A stretch of DNA of 64,000 nt from assembly GCF_030506325.1 (NCBI RefSeq), contig NZ_CP120683.1, positions 5,708,501 to 5,772,500 on the forward strand, in the 5' to 3' direction. How positions within the stretch are numbered: the first letter of the stretch is position 1; every line of letters starts with the position of its first letter. Made by a program: the position numbers and the translations under genes. The notes under the pieces were generated by a model, which was not told where the DNA came from, did no database searches, and saw only the letters and a list, made by a program, of their open reading frames with translations. The stretch comes from Tunicatimonas pelagia (GTDB lineage Bacteria; Bacteroidota; Bacteroidia; Cytophagales; Cyclobacteriaceae). Shown one piece after another: positions 17,634 through 26,814 of this stretch.

Positions 17634-18093
17634 ACACGCTCTTTGGTCAATCGCTGCGAATAGATCGCCAAAATGGGTGGTTTGCTATTCAATGCGGAAG
17701 CTTCTCTTACTTATGTAAGATTTGTACCAAGGTTACTTCAGAACGGACCTTTCGTAGTTTGGATTGTGCCGTTTTTAGTCCACAGTCCACAGTCGATGGT
17801 CATTAGTCATTGAGTTACAGGCGATCGTCGCACGGGTTAGAAAGTTGAAGTGTTCGGGTGTTAGCGTAGTTTGATGTACGGGGTTTAGCTTTACCCATTG
17901 CTCATTGTCCACTGCACAGTGTCTCACGCCAAATAATCATGATTCATCAATCATTATTCATTCGTTCTTTGGTTCCACCAGCGATCAGTTTTAAATTCCT
18001 TTCTCCGTTCTCCGTTTTTTGAGTTTGAAGCAAACATTTCATGGTGGCGATTGATCTAATTACATAGGGCACTATTAAGCGCAAAATTACTTT
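17634..18093. other. Intergenic region with degenerate microrepeats
   Basis: 460 bp between divergent genes. The middle (about 17774-17965) is built from variants of AGTCCACAGTC, GTCATTAGTCATTGAG, CATTGCTCATTGTCCACTG and CAATCATTATTCATTC. No coding frame is convincing. Promoters for both flanking genes must lie here, but I see no clear TAnnTTTG box. Confidence 0.5.
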
Positions 18094-18957
18094 ATGAATT
18101 CAGTGAGTGTAATCACTTTGGTGCATGGACGGAAGCAGCATCTTGGAAATCTCATTATTGGTCTTCACCAATCTGATATTCTTCCGCAAGAACTGGTAAT
18201 TATTCATATGAATGAAGAGAGCACGTACCCACTTCCGGCTACTTCTTTTCCCCAATATCGCTACCAAGTAAATTCAACTGATACTAAAATTCCCCTGGCG
18301 GCTGCCCGCAACGAAGGTGTTAACCAAGCTCAGCACAATTTTTTAGTGTTTTTAGATGTAGACTGTATTCCTTCTCCTACGTTAATTGGCAATTACCTGA
18401 AAGCAAAACAGCAGTTTGATGGTCTGATAATGGGCGAAATTCGCTATTTACCAAAAGGTGCTCTTCCGGCAAGATGGCAGACGAGCGAACTGGCTCAGTG
18501 GGGAGTGCCTCACCCCAACCGCCCTAGCATTTCTAGCGCAGTAGAACCTACTGAGCGATACGAACTATTCTGGTCGCTCAACTTTGCCATTACCCGCCAG
18601 AATTTTGAAAAAATTGGTGGGTTCGATACGCAATACCAGGGATATGGAGCCGAAGATACCGATTTGGCTTTTACTGCTCGCCAGAGAAATATTCCGTTTG
18701 CGCTTGGCTCAGCTACCTGCTATCATCAGCATCATCCGGTTTATCAGCCTCCGCTTCAACATTTTCAGGATATAGTGGTCAACGCCCGCCGGTTCTACGA
18801 AAAATGGCAAACGTGGCCAATGGAGGGCTGGTTACAAAAGTTCACCGAACGGAAATTAATTCAGTGGGAGGCAAGGGGAAGTACGATAGAAATACTTCGC
18901 GAACCTAATTCCGATGAAATTCAAGCGGCTTATCACGAAGCCCCTGCGGGCTTTTAG
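18094..18957 (+). CDS. Glycosyltransferase family 2
   Basis: A 287-residue GT-A fold enzyme. It opens with NSVSVITLVHGRKQHLGNLI, shows the metal-binding DxD-like FLDVDCIPSP at about residue 88-97, and has the C-terminal galactosyltransferase-type GGFDTQYQGYGAEDTDLAFT, where the ED-x-D acts as the acceptor-side motif. No membrane helix or signal peptide, so it acts in the cytoplasm on nucleotide-sugar donors. It converges with and overlaps by 4 bp a second glycosyltransferase gene. The three neighbouring transferases suggest a small glycan-assembly locus. Confidence 0.88.
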   Translation: MNSVSVITLVHGRKQHLGNLIIGLHQSDILPQELVIIHMNEESTYPLPATSFPQYRYQVNSTDTKIPLAAARNEGVNQAQHNFLVFLDVDCIPSPTLIGNYLKAKQQFDGLIMGEIRYLPKGALPARWQTSELAQWGVPHPNRPSISSAVEPTERYELFWSLNFAITRQNFEKIGGFDTQYQGYGAEDTDLAFTARQRNIPFALGSATCYHQHHPVYQPPLQHFQDIVVNARRFYEKWQTWPMEGWLQKFTERKLIQWEARGSTIEILREPNSDEIQAAYHEAPAGF

Positions 18958-20054
18958 TTAGTCAACGCTGACAGATTTCCCTTTCTGCCTTTGGTGAGGG
19001 CTATCTCTTCTATATGTTGTGCTGCTCGCTGGGCTGCCCCCTCAGCAATAATAGAATACAGAGCTTCCGTATCAGTTTGTTGGGCTTGTCTGAGCTGATC
19101 TTCCCACACGCTAGGATCCGACCACTTGGGAAGTACCAAAGCGGCATTTTTCCGGGCGAGTAGTCGGGCTTTGCTTAGTTGCTCATCGAAGGGGCGTGCT
19201 TCGGGAATGCAAATGTAATGGGCTTTGAGTTCAGCCAACTCCATTACTGTATTGTTTCCAGCCGAAGCAATTACCACATCGGCACCTTTCAGGTAAGGGT
19301 AGGGGTTGGATTGAACACCCAAATAGTGTAGATTATCGGGTGGGGAGTTTGGCGGCGGTATTGGTCCCAGTACCCACCATTGCCAGTGTGTATTCTGCCG
19401 AGCTGTTTCCTCTAAAAGGTGGTACGGTTTATCTTCCCCACCAAACCCTGTCATTACCACTACATGCCGCTGGTGAGCAGGCATGTTAGCAGTCTTTCTA
19501 GCATCGTCTTTCGGTATATTCTGATTCTCAAATCGGCTAAATCCTCCGGCATAAAACGTTTTATCTTGAATCCACCGGGGGGTTTCTGGCTCCTCCCAAC
19601 TTTGGGGATACGGAGCTAACAGAGAATCAGCACTTTGAAAGGCGGCGGTGTGAGCTGCATCCCAACGGTAGCCATGCTGCCGGGAATAGATGGTAGGAAT
19701 ACTGCACAATCGAGCCAGCAGAGCCACTTCTACCGATACATCTACTACCAACAAATCAAGGCGGTACTGTTCAAAGAAGCCAACCAGTGTGTGTACTCGT
19801 TTACGAATATTAGGAACGCCCAACGGAGCGTAGTGCAACGCTTTGGGCCAGTCTTCAGCATACGAAGCAGTTGGGCTAGTATCGGGCGGAAGTAACTGGC
19901 AAACAACCTGTTGGTCGGCTATATCTTCCAAGACCGAAAGGTTGGAGCCGAACAAAAAAGCTTTCCCTCGCAAATGAGCTACAATCTCTCGGGTACGGTT
20001 GGCGTGGCCCCGACCGTGATGATGCACGTAAAAACCTACACGGCAGCCTGACAT
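18954..20054 (-). CDS. GT-B glycosyltransferase (MurG/UGT-like)
   Basis: A 366-residue GT-B enzyme. The N-terminal domain begins VGFYVHHHGRGHANRTREIV, the histidine-rich loop typical of MurG-like and UDP-glycosyltransferase families. The C-terminal donor-binding domain includes VVVMTGFGGEDKPYH and the sugar-nucleotide contact segment DVVIASAGNNTVMELAELKA. The product and substrate are not inferable. The start overlaps the upstream GT4 gene stop by 19 bp in the same orientation, so the two minus-strand transferases form one operon. Its stop overlaps the convergent GT2 gene. Confidence 0.85.
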   Translation of the reverse strand: MSGCRVGFYVHHHGRGHANRTREIVAHLRGKAFLFGSNLSVLEDIADQQVVCQLLPPDTSPTASYAEDWPKALHYAPLGVPNIRKRVHTLVGFFEQYRLDLLVVDVSVEVALLARLCSIPTIYSRQHGYRWDAAHTAAFQSADSLLAPYPQSWEEPETPRWIQDKTFYAGGFSRFENQNIPKDDARKTANMPAHQRHVVVMTGFGGEDKPYHLLEETARQNTHWQWWVLGPIPPPNSPPDNLHYLGVQSNPYPYLKGADVVIASAGNNTVMELAELKAHYICIPEARPFDEQLSKARLLARKNAALVLPKWSDPSVWEDQLRQAQQTDTEALYSIIAEGAAQRAAQHIEEIALTKGRKGNLSALTN

Positions 20055-21130
20055 ATCATTTCAATTGGGTGGGTTACACTGGTATATAAATCTACGTACT
20101 GGTCTACCATATGCTGCATAGAACAGAAGTTTTCAGCGCGTTTTCGGCAAGCTTTGCGATCAAGCTGTTTGGCTTCGGTAGCAGCTTGAGCTAAAGAAGC
20201 AATATCGTTCGGGGTTGCTAACCGACCGGTATCTTCGGTAAGTATTTCAGACATGGCTCCCCTTCGGAAAGCAGCCACCGGAGTGCCACAGGCTAAAGCC
20301 TCAGCCACTACCAAACCGTAGGGTTCTTCCCAGCAAGGCGTACACAGAAATACGCTTCCCATTCCAATTACATCAATTAGCTCGCGGTGTGATAGGTGAC
20401 CCAAATATTTATCTTGCGGATTAAGCAAGGGCATGACGTGTTCGTCAAAGTAGTTTTGATCGCAGATGGGACCAGCTAACCATAGCCGTAAGCCTGCTTC
20501 GTGTGCCGCTTGCACGGCTAAGTGGGTGCCTTTTTCGGGAGTGATACGGCCAAACCAAACTGCTAATCCCGTATCAGCCCGAGCACTAAATCTCCATTTG
20601 TCAAGGTTTATCCCGTTATGAATAATTTGATCTACCGGAACGAAGTCTTGCCAGGCTGTAGCATTTTGCTTTGAAACGGTTACGTAATGCATTTTACCGT
20701 GACGCCGCTCACACAGTACGGCGCTTTGTAACCAAGAAATGGGTGGCGTGTGCAATGTAGTAACCATCGGGGCATCAATAGTGTGCGCCATCGATACCGG
20801 AATGTAGTTCAGCGAATTATTCTGAATAATATCAAAGTCTTCATTAGCTAGGCGTCCCATCAGATCGAGATATGCGTGGTGTTCCTGCACAAACTGTTCG
20901 CTAAAGTACTCTACGTTTGGTTCACAGTCTCGGTAAGACTCAAAGTCCAGTGCGCTTAAACGCATGGGGTCAATATTCAAACAATCGTCAGAGTCGGTAG
21001 TAGCAAACACCCGCACCTGATATCCGCGTTGGATTAAGCCATCGGCTAAGGCGTAGGTATGCATCTCTAATCCTCCGGCAAAGGGTTCTTTAATGGGATA
21101 CTTTAAGTGAGATATAATGCCAATCTTCAT
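20036..21130 (-). CDS. Glycosyltransferase family 4
   Basis: A 364-residue GT-B retaining glycosyltransferase. The acceptor domain starts KIGIISHLKYPIKEPFAGGLEMHTYALA with the expected glycine-rich GGLE motif. The donor domain shows WFGRITPEKGTHLAVQAA and the E-x7-E region WEEPYGLVVAEALACGTPVAA, whose glutamates bind the nucleotide sugar. It is the first gene of the two-gene minus-strand operon. Cytoplasmic or membrane-associated; the sugar is unknown. Confidence 0.9.
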   Translation of the reverse strand: MKIGIISHLKYPIKEPFAGGLEMHTYALADGLIQRGYQVRVFATTDSDDCLNIDPMRLSALDFESYRDCEPNVEYFSEQFVQEHHAYLDLMGRLANEDFDIIQNNSLNYIPVSMAHTIDAPMVTTLHTPPISWLQSAVLCERRHGKMHYVTVSKQNATAWQDFVPVDQIIHNGINLDKWRFSARADTGLAVWFGRITPEKGTHLAVQAAHEAGLRLWLAGPICDQNYFDEHVMPLLNPQDKYLGHLSHRELIDVIGMGSVFLCTPCWEEPYGLVVAEALACGTPVAAFRRGAMSEILTEDTGRLATPNDIASLAQAATEAKQLDRKACRKRAENFCSMQHMVDQYVDLYTSVTHPIEMICQAAV

Positions 21131-21538
21131 AGTTAAAAAAGTTAAATAAGTGAAGTCAAAAAAATTATATGCTACATAATAGTAGTACTACATTTTGTGT
21201 AATTCTTTGTTCGAAAAAGTTAAGCAAAAAAATCAGCCTATTCGACTAAACTTCCGATTGGTATATTGGATGCTCCGATCCTGTTGATAGTTGATATGCC
21301 AGACGCTTCAATTTTCTCTCTCTGTAATTTTGCTCTTACTTATCAGCAAAGGTCTGTACGCAGTGCCAATATGAGTTACTTTACTTTTGAGCATTACCCG
21401 AGTAATGCTTATGTTTACTTTCTGACGGATTGCAGTTGCTATTCCCTTGTCTGATTAACATGCTTACGCTAAATTTTTGACACTTAAGTAACTATTCTTC
21501 GTAGAGAAATAGATAACCGACCTTACTTCTTATTACCT
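21131..21538. other. Divergent intergenic region, nothing recognised
   Basis: 408 bp between the divergently transcribed GT4 and antiporter genes. A 62-codon plus-strand frame at 21266-21454 shows no family resemblance and I do not call it. No convincing promoter box, terminator or RNA structure was seen. Confidence 0.4.
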
Positions 21539-22735
21539 ATGATTCTTGCTGCTGTTACCGAAATTCCTGTACTCGCCGATATTGCTATACTGTTCGCAGT
21601 AGCCGTAGTGGTTGTAATGCTGTGTAACCTACTTAAGATACCCTACATTATTGGTTACTTGGTAACCGGTATTCTGGTAGGGCCTAGCACATTAGATTTG
21701 CTCAAGAATACTCATGATGTCGAAATCTTTGCGGAGATTGGGGTTATTCTTCTGCTGTTTACCGTAGGTCTTGAGTTTTCCTTCAGTAACTTAATGAAGA
21801 TTAAGCGTTACGTACTGTTGGGAGGGTTATTGCAAGTGCTATTTACCATCGGCATCACCGCCGTTTTAATGTTGGGTATGGATCGGGAGGCACCCGAAGC
21901 AGTATTTTGGGGGTTTGTTACAGCCCTCAGCAGCACGGCTATTGTAATCAAACTACTACAAGACCGATTGGAGATTAACACTCCGCACGGAAAGGCTATT
22001 TTGGCAATGCTGCTGTTTCAGGATATTGCTATTGTGCCGCTGATGCTGTTTACCCCCATTATTGCCGGAAAGAGCGAAGGAGGAATTATGACAATTTTGC
22101 TGATGCTTGGTAAACTAGTGGGTATTGCGTTAGTTGCTTGGGTGCTGGCCAAATTTATTATTCCCCGATTTTTTAAAGAAGTAATGCGAGCCCGAAACCA
22201 GGAGGTTTTTCTAATTGCTACCATCTTGGTGGTGCTGGGTATTACACTGCTCACGCAGCAGATGGGACTTTCGCTGGCACTAGGAGCATTTATTGCCGGA
22301 CTCATTATTGCCGAAACAGATTATAATCACCTAGCCATTTCCTGCATTCTTCCGTTTCGCTACGTGTTCATTAGTTTCTTCTTTATCTCAATGGGTATGC
22401 TATTAGACTACCGGGTTTTTCTGAACGAGCCAGCGGCCATTGCATTCTGGTTTACGTTCATTGTGCTAGTGAAGATTATGGGTGGTTTTCTGGCTGCCCG
22501 TGCTCTGAAGATTTCTATTCGTACATCGCTAATGGTAGGTTTTGGTTTAGCGCAAATTGGTGAGTTTTCCTTTATTTTGGCTAAAAGTGGTATGGAAAAC
22601 GAACTGATTACCGAAAATAGCTACCAAATATTTTTAGCGGTATCAATCTTAACAATGGCCGTAGCACCGTTTATTATCGCCAATGCCGAGCGGTTAGCCG
22701 GAATGGTGTCATCTCCTAAAAGTGTAGTTCAATGA
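21539..22735 (+). CDS. Cation:proton antiporter, KefB/CPA2-like
   Basis: A 398-residue membrane protein of the monovalent cation:proton antiporter-2 family with about 12 helices. Hallmarks are YIIGYLVTGILVGPSTLDLL (helices 2-3), the conserved GVILLLFTVGLEFS, ALSSTAIVIKLLQD and AFIAGLIIAETDYNH motifs. It ends after the transport domain and lacks the C-terminal TrkA-N/RCK regulatory domain of KefB/KefC. The start codon of the glutaredoxin-like gene overlaps its stop (ATGA). This recalls KefB/C-glutathione gating, where a small accessory protein (KefF/KefG) regulates the channel; a parallel role is inference. Confidence 0.88.
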   Translation: MILAAVTEIPVLADIAILFAVAVVVVMLCNLLKIPYIIGYLVTGILVGPSTLDLLKNTHDVEIFAEIGVILLLFTVGLEFSFSNLMKIKRYVLLGGLLQVLFTIGITAVLMLGMDREAPEAVFWGFVTALSSTAIVIKLLQDRLEINTPHGKAILAMLLFQDIAIVPLMLFTPIIAGKSEGGIMTILLMLGKLVGIALVAWVLAKFIIPRFFKEVMRARNQEVFLIATILVVLGITLLTQQMGLSLALGAFIAGLIIAETDYNHLAISCILPFRYVFISFFFISMGMLLDYRVFLNEPAAIAFWFTFIVLVKIMGGFLAARALKISIRTSLMVGFGLAQIGEFSFILAKSGMENELITENSYQIFLAVSILTMAVAPFIIANAERLAGMVSSPKSVVQ

Positions 22736-22986
22736 GTAATTCACAACCTGTTTTGTACGGAGCAGACTGGTGTCTGAAAACCAGTGGCTTCAGAAATTTT
22801 CTGCAACGCGAGTGGGTAGACTTTACCTACCACGATGTAGAGAAGAATGAAGAAGCCGCTCAGCGAGTACGCGACCACTACGACGGACAACTAAAGTTTC
22901 CGGTACTAGAGATTGACGACGTATGGCTGAAGAACCCCGGTATGGGTGAGTTGCGCGACGTGCTAAAACAGAAAAAGCTAATATAA
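22732..22986 (+). CDS. Glutaredoxin-like monothiol protein
   Basis: An 84-residue thioredoxin-fold protein. The N-terminal strand VLYGADWCLKTSGFRNFL carries one cysteine at the active-site position (WCLKT, so CxxT rather than CxxC). The cis-proline segment FPVLEID follows at about residues 59-65. Length and layout match glutaredoxins and the NrdH group. It overlaps the antiporter gene by 4 bp, which implies coupled translation. With a single cysteine it would act as a monothiol regulator or glutathione-dependent enzyme rather than a dithiol reductase. Confidence 0.75.
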   Translation: MSNSQPVLYGADWCLKTSGFRNFLQREWVDFTYHDVEKNEEAAQRVRDHYDGQLKFPVLEIDDVWLKNPGMGELRDVLKQKKLI

Positions 22987-22987
22987 C

Positions 22988-23245
22988 TCAGGCACTCCGC
23001 TTCATGAAGGTGATGGGCACATAGTCATCAGTGGGCATACCGATGTAGTATAGTTGCCATTCTTTATCGTACCCATTGAGAATCTCGCGGATACATTCCG
23101 CTCGATTATGGCGGTGATAACAATCTTTCCAGTAGAATACTTCTACTCGATAATTTTGCTGACGAAGTTGTCCATTCACACGAATGTCTACTTCAATGTC
23201 TTGGTGGCCGCCAACTGACGGAAGGGGTATAGCAATGGATCCCAT
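22988..23245 (-). CDS. Hypothetical small protein
   Basis: 85 residues if the internal ATG at 23245 is used. The longer open frame to 23413 adds an unlikely N-terminus. The sequence contains a beta-rich start (DIEVDIRVNGQLRQQNYRVEV), a YWKDCYHRHNRAECIREIL segment with two cysteines and histidines, and ends with a basic tail. I recognise no family. The gene runs convergently with the glutaredoxin-like gene, its stop only 1 bp away. Confidence 0.45.
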   Translation of the reverse strand: MGSIAIPLPSVGGHQDIEVDIRVNGQLRQQNYRVEVFYWKDCYHRHNRAECIREILNGYDKEWQLYYIGMPTDDYVPITFMKRSA

Positions 23246-23412
23246 AAAAAAAGCATTTAATGTATTTGGATATGTTGTTACTTTTAAATTACTAATTTTC
23301 AACAAAATCGTTGGCAAATTATCCCCAAAAATTCGTGAAAAAACAAGGCTCATCCGAAGATCATTGTATTTTTGTTCAGATGCGTACAAGATGGACAGTG
23401 TTCGGTGAAACA

Positions 23413-23480
23413 ATTGACAATAATTAGTGAGTAGTGGATAATGATTAATGACTGTAGACTATCGGCTGTGGACTAACTGC
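23413..23480. repeat. Degenerate GACTAATGACTG-type microrepeat
   Basis: Variants of GTGGATAATGATTAATGACTG and GACTATCGGCTGTGGACTAAC fill the spacer upstream of the OmpA-like gene, matching the style of the 47818-47880 spacer. Confidence 0.5.
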
Positions 23481-23481
23481 T

Positions 23482-24387
23482 ATGAAACTAAACGTACTAC
23501 TTATTTTTCTTCTGATCGGCTGGATTTCTTTCTCGGCGTATTATTGGCAGTGTGAGATATGGGAGAACTGTGATGCCGATGCAAACCGTCCTGAGGTTTA
23601 TGAGAGCAGTCTCGCTTCTCGCCCGCGGGGGCAACTGGTGGTGCAAGGGCGCGATGCCAATATTCGGGCAGTAGAGAATGTGCGCTTTCCTCGGGGCGGA
23701 GCTAGCCTTCGGGTACCACCTCAGGCTGAGCAAGCACTAGAGGATTTAGTGATCTACTTAGACCAACACTCTGATGAAGTACTCCGAATTATTGGTTGGT
23801 ACGACGACTCGGAGAAGAATACTACTTTACTAAAGAATTTGGGATTAGCACGCAGCGAAGCAGTAGGCTACTGGCTGAAGCAGCAAGGGGTAAACCCTCA
23901 GCAGATGGAAATAGTGGCGGTGCCTTCAATCAACCTTACCTTTGTGCAAGACACGTTGGTAGATGGTGTTACTTTTCGGGTGCTGGGAAAACGAACCGAT
24001 TATTCATTAGATGAAGATAGCCTTCAGGCAATACAAACGCGGTTAACGGCTCAGTCTCAGGCACTGTACTTCGAGACTGGCTCTACCACACTACAAGTAT
24101 CTGATTCGTTGCGTCAGTACTTTCAGGATTTGAAATTATATTTAGGGCAGTATCCCGAACGAAATATTACCTTGGTAGGTCACACGGATAACAAAGGAGA
24201 AGCTAAGCTCAATGTACAGTACGGGCAGGAGCGAGCTGATTTCCTGAAGGAAATTCTCGCTCGCTCCGGAATTACCCCCACTCAAATTCAAACCGAATCA
24301 GAGGGGGAGGGGCAGCCTGTTGCCACGAATGATACTCCCAAAGGACGAAGCAAAAACCGTCGGGTAGAAATTGTTGTTAATCAATAA
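23482..24387 (+). CDS. Protein with two OmpA-like domains
   Basis: 301 residues with an N-terminal hydrophobic anchor or signal (residues 1-22). It has two OmpA/MotB C-terminal-type domains. The first (about residues 60-160) is degenerate: [23 protein letters not shown] with a GWYDDSEKN...LARSEAV core. The second (about 170-298) is canonical: [40 protein letters not shown] and [10 protein letters not shown]. OmpA domains bind meso-diaminopimelate in peptidoglycan, so the product likely tethers the envelope. In the first domain the peptidoglycan contact residues (D and R in TDxxG...R) are only partly kept, so only one site may bind. Confidence 0.82.
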   Translation: MKLNVLLIFLLIGWISFSAYYWQCEIWENCDADANRPEVYESSLASRPRGQLVVQGRDANIRAVENVRFPRGGASLRVPPQAEQALEDLVIYLDQHSDEVLRIIGWYDDSEKNTTLLKNLGLARSEAVGYWLKQQGVNPQQMEIVAVPSINLTFVQDTLVDGVTFRVLGKRTDYSLDEDSLQAIQTRLTAQSQALYFETGSTTLQVSDSLRQYFQDLKLYLGQYPERNITLVGHTDNKGEAKLNVQYGQERADFLKEILARSGITPTQIQTESEGEGQPVATNDTPKGRSKNRRVEIVVNQ

Positions 24388-24477
24388 GTTAGTGCTAAAG
24401 TGTTACGGTTCTAAGTGTTATGGTTATTAGATAAAATCAAATATCTTTAACACCTTATTTAAACTAACCAATAATTC

Positions 24478-25128
24478 ATGGCTGATCTACTCAAAATCTT
24501 GATTTTTCTAACTGGCTCCGCAGCTTTGGGCTTTATCTTGGGGCGCCGTTCTCGCAATTCTGACGTGGCTATTCGTGAGCATCAGGCCGATGAACAACGG
24601 CGAGCATTCGTAGAAATAAAAGGAAGGTTGGACCGATGCACATCTAAGCGAGCTGGTTTAGAGCGAGAGTTAGCCCAAGTTAAAAAGGGTAAATCGGCTG
24701 AAAATCAGCTAAAAGCTACTAAAAAGCCCCCGGTGACGAAACCAAAAAAGCAGGACGCTCCTAAATCCAAAGCTCCCAATCTATCTCCTCCTAAGCAAAA
24801 AGAAACGAAAGCCAAACCACCTAAAGTTTCGGCTAAAACCAAGCAAGAAGAAGCCCTAGAGCGAGTAAAAGCTAATGCTCAGCAGATTGATTTCGATCGT
24901 ATTGGTCGGGCATCGAAAGCCGAGAAAGATGATTTGAAAAAAATTAAGGGGGTAGGCCCGTTTCTGGAGAAGAAGCTCAACGCACTGGGTATCTATACCT
25001 TTGCCCAAATTGCTAATTTTACCGATGATGATAAGGAGCAGGTAAACCAAGCCATCGAATTTTTTCCCGGTCGAATCTCCCGCGATAACTGGGTAGGGCA
25101 GGCGAAAGATTTACAGCAGAATGCTTAG
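24478..25128 (+). CDS. Membrane-anchored helix-hairpin-helix protein
   Basis: 216 residues with an N-terminal TM helix (LLKILIFLTGSAALGFILG, residues 4-22), a coiled-coil/charged segment to about residue 80, and a Lys/Pro-rich linker. The C-terminal helix-hairpin-helix (KKIKGVGPFLEKKLNALGI at about 152-170, then FAQIANFTDDDKEQV) ends in FFPGRISRDNWVGQA. The latter combination is common in proteins annotated as HhH/DUF4332-type, seen also fused to ribosomal L21 or NADH dehydrogenase chains. The HhH suggests non-specific DNA or RNA contact near the membrane, but function is unknown. Confidence 0.7.
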   Translation: MADLLKILIFLTGSAALGFILGRRSRNSDVAIREHQADEQRRAFVEIKGRLDRCTSKRAGLERELAQVKKGKSAENQLKATKKPPVTKPKKQDAPKSKAPNLSPPKQKETKAKPPKVSAKTKQEEALERVKANAQQIDFDRIGRASKAEKDDLKKIKGVGPFLEKKLNALGIYTFAQIANFTDDDKEQVNQAIEFFPGRISRDNWVGQAKDLQQNA

Positions 25129-25194
25129 TTAAGATGGTAATTCTAGAAGTGTTTACGTCTAATTTGCGTCGTATAGAATGTTAAGTCAAAACAC

Positions 25195-25689
25195 ATGCAA
25201 TACCTCTACATCACTTGTCTGTTCATTTTCACTGTGACTACTTCCTGCTCACAGAACAATACAGTAACGACCAAAGATTACTTGAATGAAGCGTTTGACA
25301 TAAATGGTAAATCAGGAATCGATTCCATTCCGGTTACGCAGGTAAGTATTCAACCCTATAGACTTATTCATGATTCGAATCCTATCGCTGTACTAACTGG
25401 TGCTCGAACCGCTAGTTCAGGAGAAGTTGTAGTAACTGCTTTTCACAATAAAGATAACATTAGGAGTTTCGGGCAAAGTACAAGTGGCCTATCAACGGCA
25501 AATGACAACTTTTCATTAAGTGATGGTTCAATGATTTTTCTAACAGTCGCCGTTTATGCTGACCGGAAGGGCATTGTCTTTGGCAAAAAAATAGAGCCAG
25601 ACGAAGTGATTCCATTCTCATACGATGAGATCGGACTGCCTGGTAATTCAGTTATCAAGAGAGCCCAAGAATGGATAATTACAATGTAA
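25195..25689 (+). CDS. Hypothetical lipoprotein
   Basis: 164 residues with a lipoprotein signal peptide (lipobox TTSCS, Cys18). The mature part is polar with strand-like stretches, for example PIAVLTGARTASSGEVVVTAFHN, and no recognised domain. Its stop is 1 bp from the ATG of the metallo-hydrolase, so the two are likely co-transcribed. Confidence 0.6.
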   Translation: MQYLYITCLFIFTVTTSCSQNNTVTTKDYLNEAFDINGKSGIDSIPVTQVSIQPYRLIHDSNPIAVLTGARTASSGEVVVTAFHNKDNIRSFGQSTSGLSTANDNFSLSDGSMIFLTVAVYADRKGIVFGKKIEPDEVIPFSYDEIGLPGNSVIKRAQEWIITM

Positions 25690-25690
25690 T

Positions 25691-26695
25691 ATGGCAGACT
25701 TCCGATATAATAAAAATTTACCTTTCGTTAAGAAAGACGCGCGCGGGGTGTGGTACGAGAATGGTCAGTTTATTCACGCCAAGTACGCTAGCGATACTGC
25801 TGCGTTTAGCGATATTCTGCGTTGGCAGCTACAGCCTAATCCGCAGAAAAAAGAAAAAAAGGAGGACGGGTTTCGGGTAAAGTGTATTTACAACTCCGCC
25901 TTCCTGAACAGTTCAGAAGACATGATTGTATGGCTGGGACACGCTTCCTTTTTCATCCGGATTGGTGGCGTAACCTTATTAACCGATCCCTGCCTTACCG
26001 ATTTGCCACTGATTAAACGGCTGGTACCGCCACCTTGCCCTATTTCGGCTCTTAGCAATATCGACTACCTGCTGATGTCGCACGGGCATCGCGATCATTT
26101 CGACGAAAAGGTTATTAGGCAACTTATTGAGCAAAACCCCGCTATGACTTTTTTGCTTCCGCTCGAGATTAGCAAATTGCTGGGAAAAAAACGAAGTTCA
26201 GTGCTGTTTCAAGAGGCAGCTTGGTGGCAACAGTTCGTGGTAAAGGGTGACTTGAAAATTACGTTTCTTCCGGCTAAGCACTGGAACCGCCGCTATCTGC
26301 ACGACTTGAACCGCCAACTGTGGGGTAGCTTCTGGATTCAGTATCAAGGCATTTCTATTTACTTTGGTGGCGATTCTGCCTACGATTCTCACTACCAAGA
26401 AATTCGGGAGGTGATGGGCAAACCGGATATTTGCCTGTTGCCCATTGGAGCGTACCGCCCTTCTTCAGTAATGAAAACGGCGCATATGAATCCGGCTGAA
26501 GCAGTGCAAGCCTTTCAGGATTTGGGCGGAAAAACGATAATACCCATGCACTACGGTACATACGATTTATCGGATGAGCCTCTGGGCGAGCCACTGCAAC
26601 TGTTGCGGGAGTTTGACGAGATGAACCGCTTAACGGGTGAGCTAAAAGCCTTAGCGGTGGGAGAAGTGATGTCGCTAAAAACAACAAAAAGCTGA
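25691..26695 (+). CDS. MBL-fold metallo-hydrolase, NAPE-PLD/UlaG-like
   Basis: A 334-residue cytoplasmic enzyme with the metallo-beta-lactamase fold. The metal site is visible: DYLLMSHGHRDHFDE (HxHxDH, as HGHRDH), a downstream AKHWNRR histidine, the bridging aspartate in FGGDSAYDSHY and IPMHYGTYDLS with its final His. The N-terminal segment, VWLGHASFFIRIGGVTLLTDPCLTD, is typical of the NAPE-PLD/UlaG-like clade, which cleaves phosphodiester or lactone bonds. The true substrate is not predictable. It follows a lipoprotein gene with a 1-bp gap. Confidence 0.88.
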   Translation: MADFRYNKNLPFVKKDARGVWYENGQFIHAKYASDTAAFSDILRWQLQPNPQKKEKKEDGFRVKCIYNSAFLNSSEDMIVWLGHASFFIRIGGVTLLTDPCLTDLPLIKRLVPPPCPISALSNIDYLLMSHGHRDHFDEKVIRQLIEQNPAMTFLLPLEISKLLGKKRSSVLFQEAAWWQQFVVKGDLKITFLPAKHWNRRYLHDLNRQLWGSFWIQYQGISIYFGGDSAYDSHYQEIREVMGKPDICLLPIGAYRPSSVMKTAHMNPAEAVQAFQDLGGKTIIPMHYGTYDLSDEPLGEPLQLLREFDEMNRLTGELKALAVGEVMSLKTTKS

Positions 26696-26814
26696 AAGGA
26701 TATCTCCCAGCTCTTTGCAAACGTCCATTATGAAAATCAAATCTACTGACACAAAGGTAGGATCGAGATTGGGAAAAGATGTTACCTGAATGTTAAGGAT
26801 TCATCAATAAGATG

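Noticed and set aside
21266-21454. 62-codon plus-strand frame in the GT4-antiporter spacer
   Set aside because: No homology by eye, odd composition, and no coupling to neighbours.
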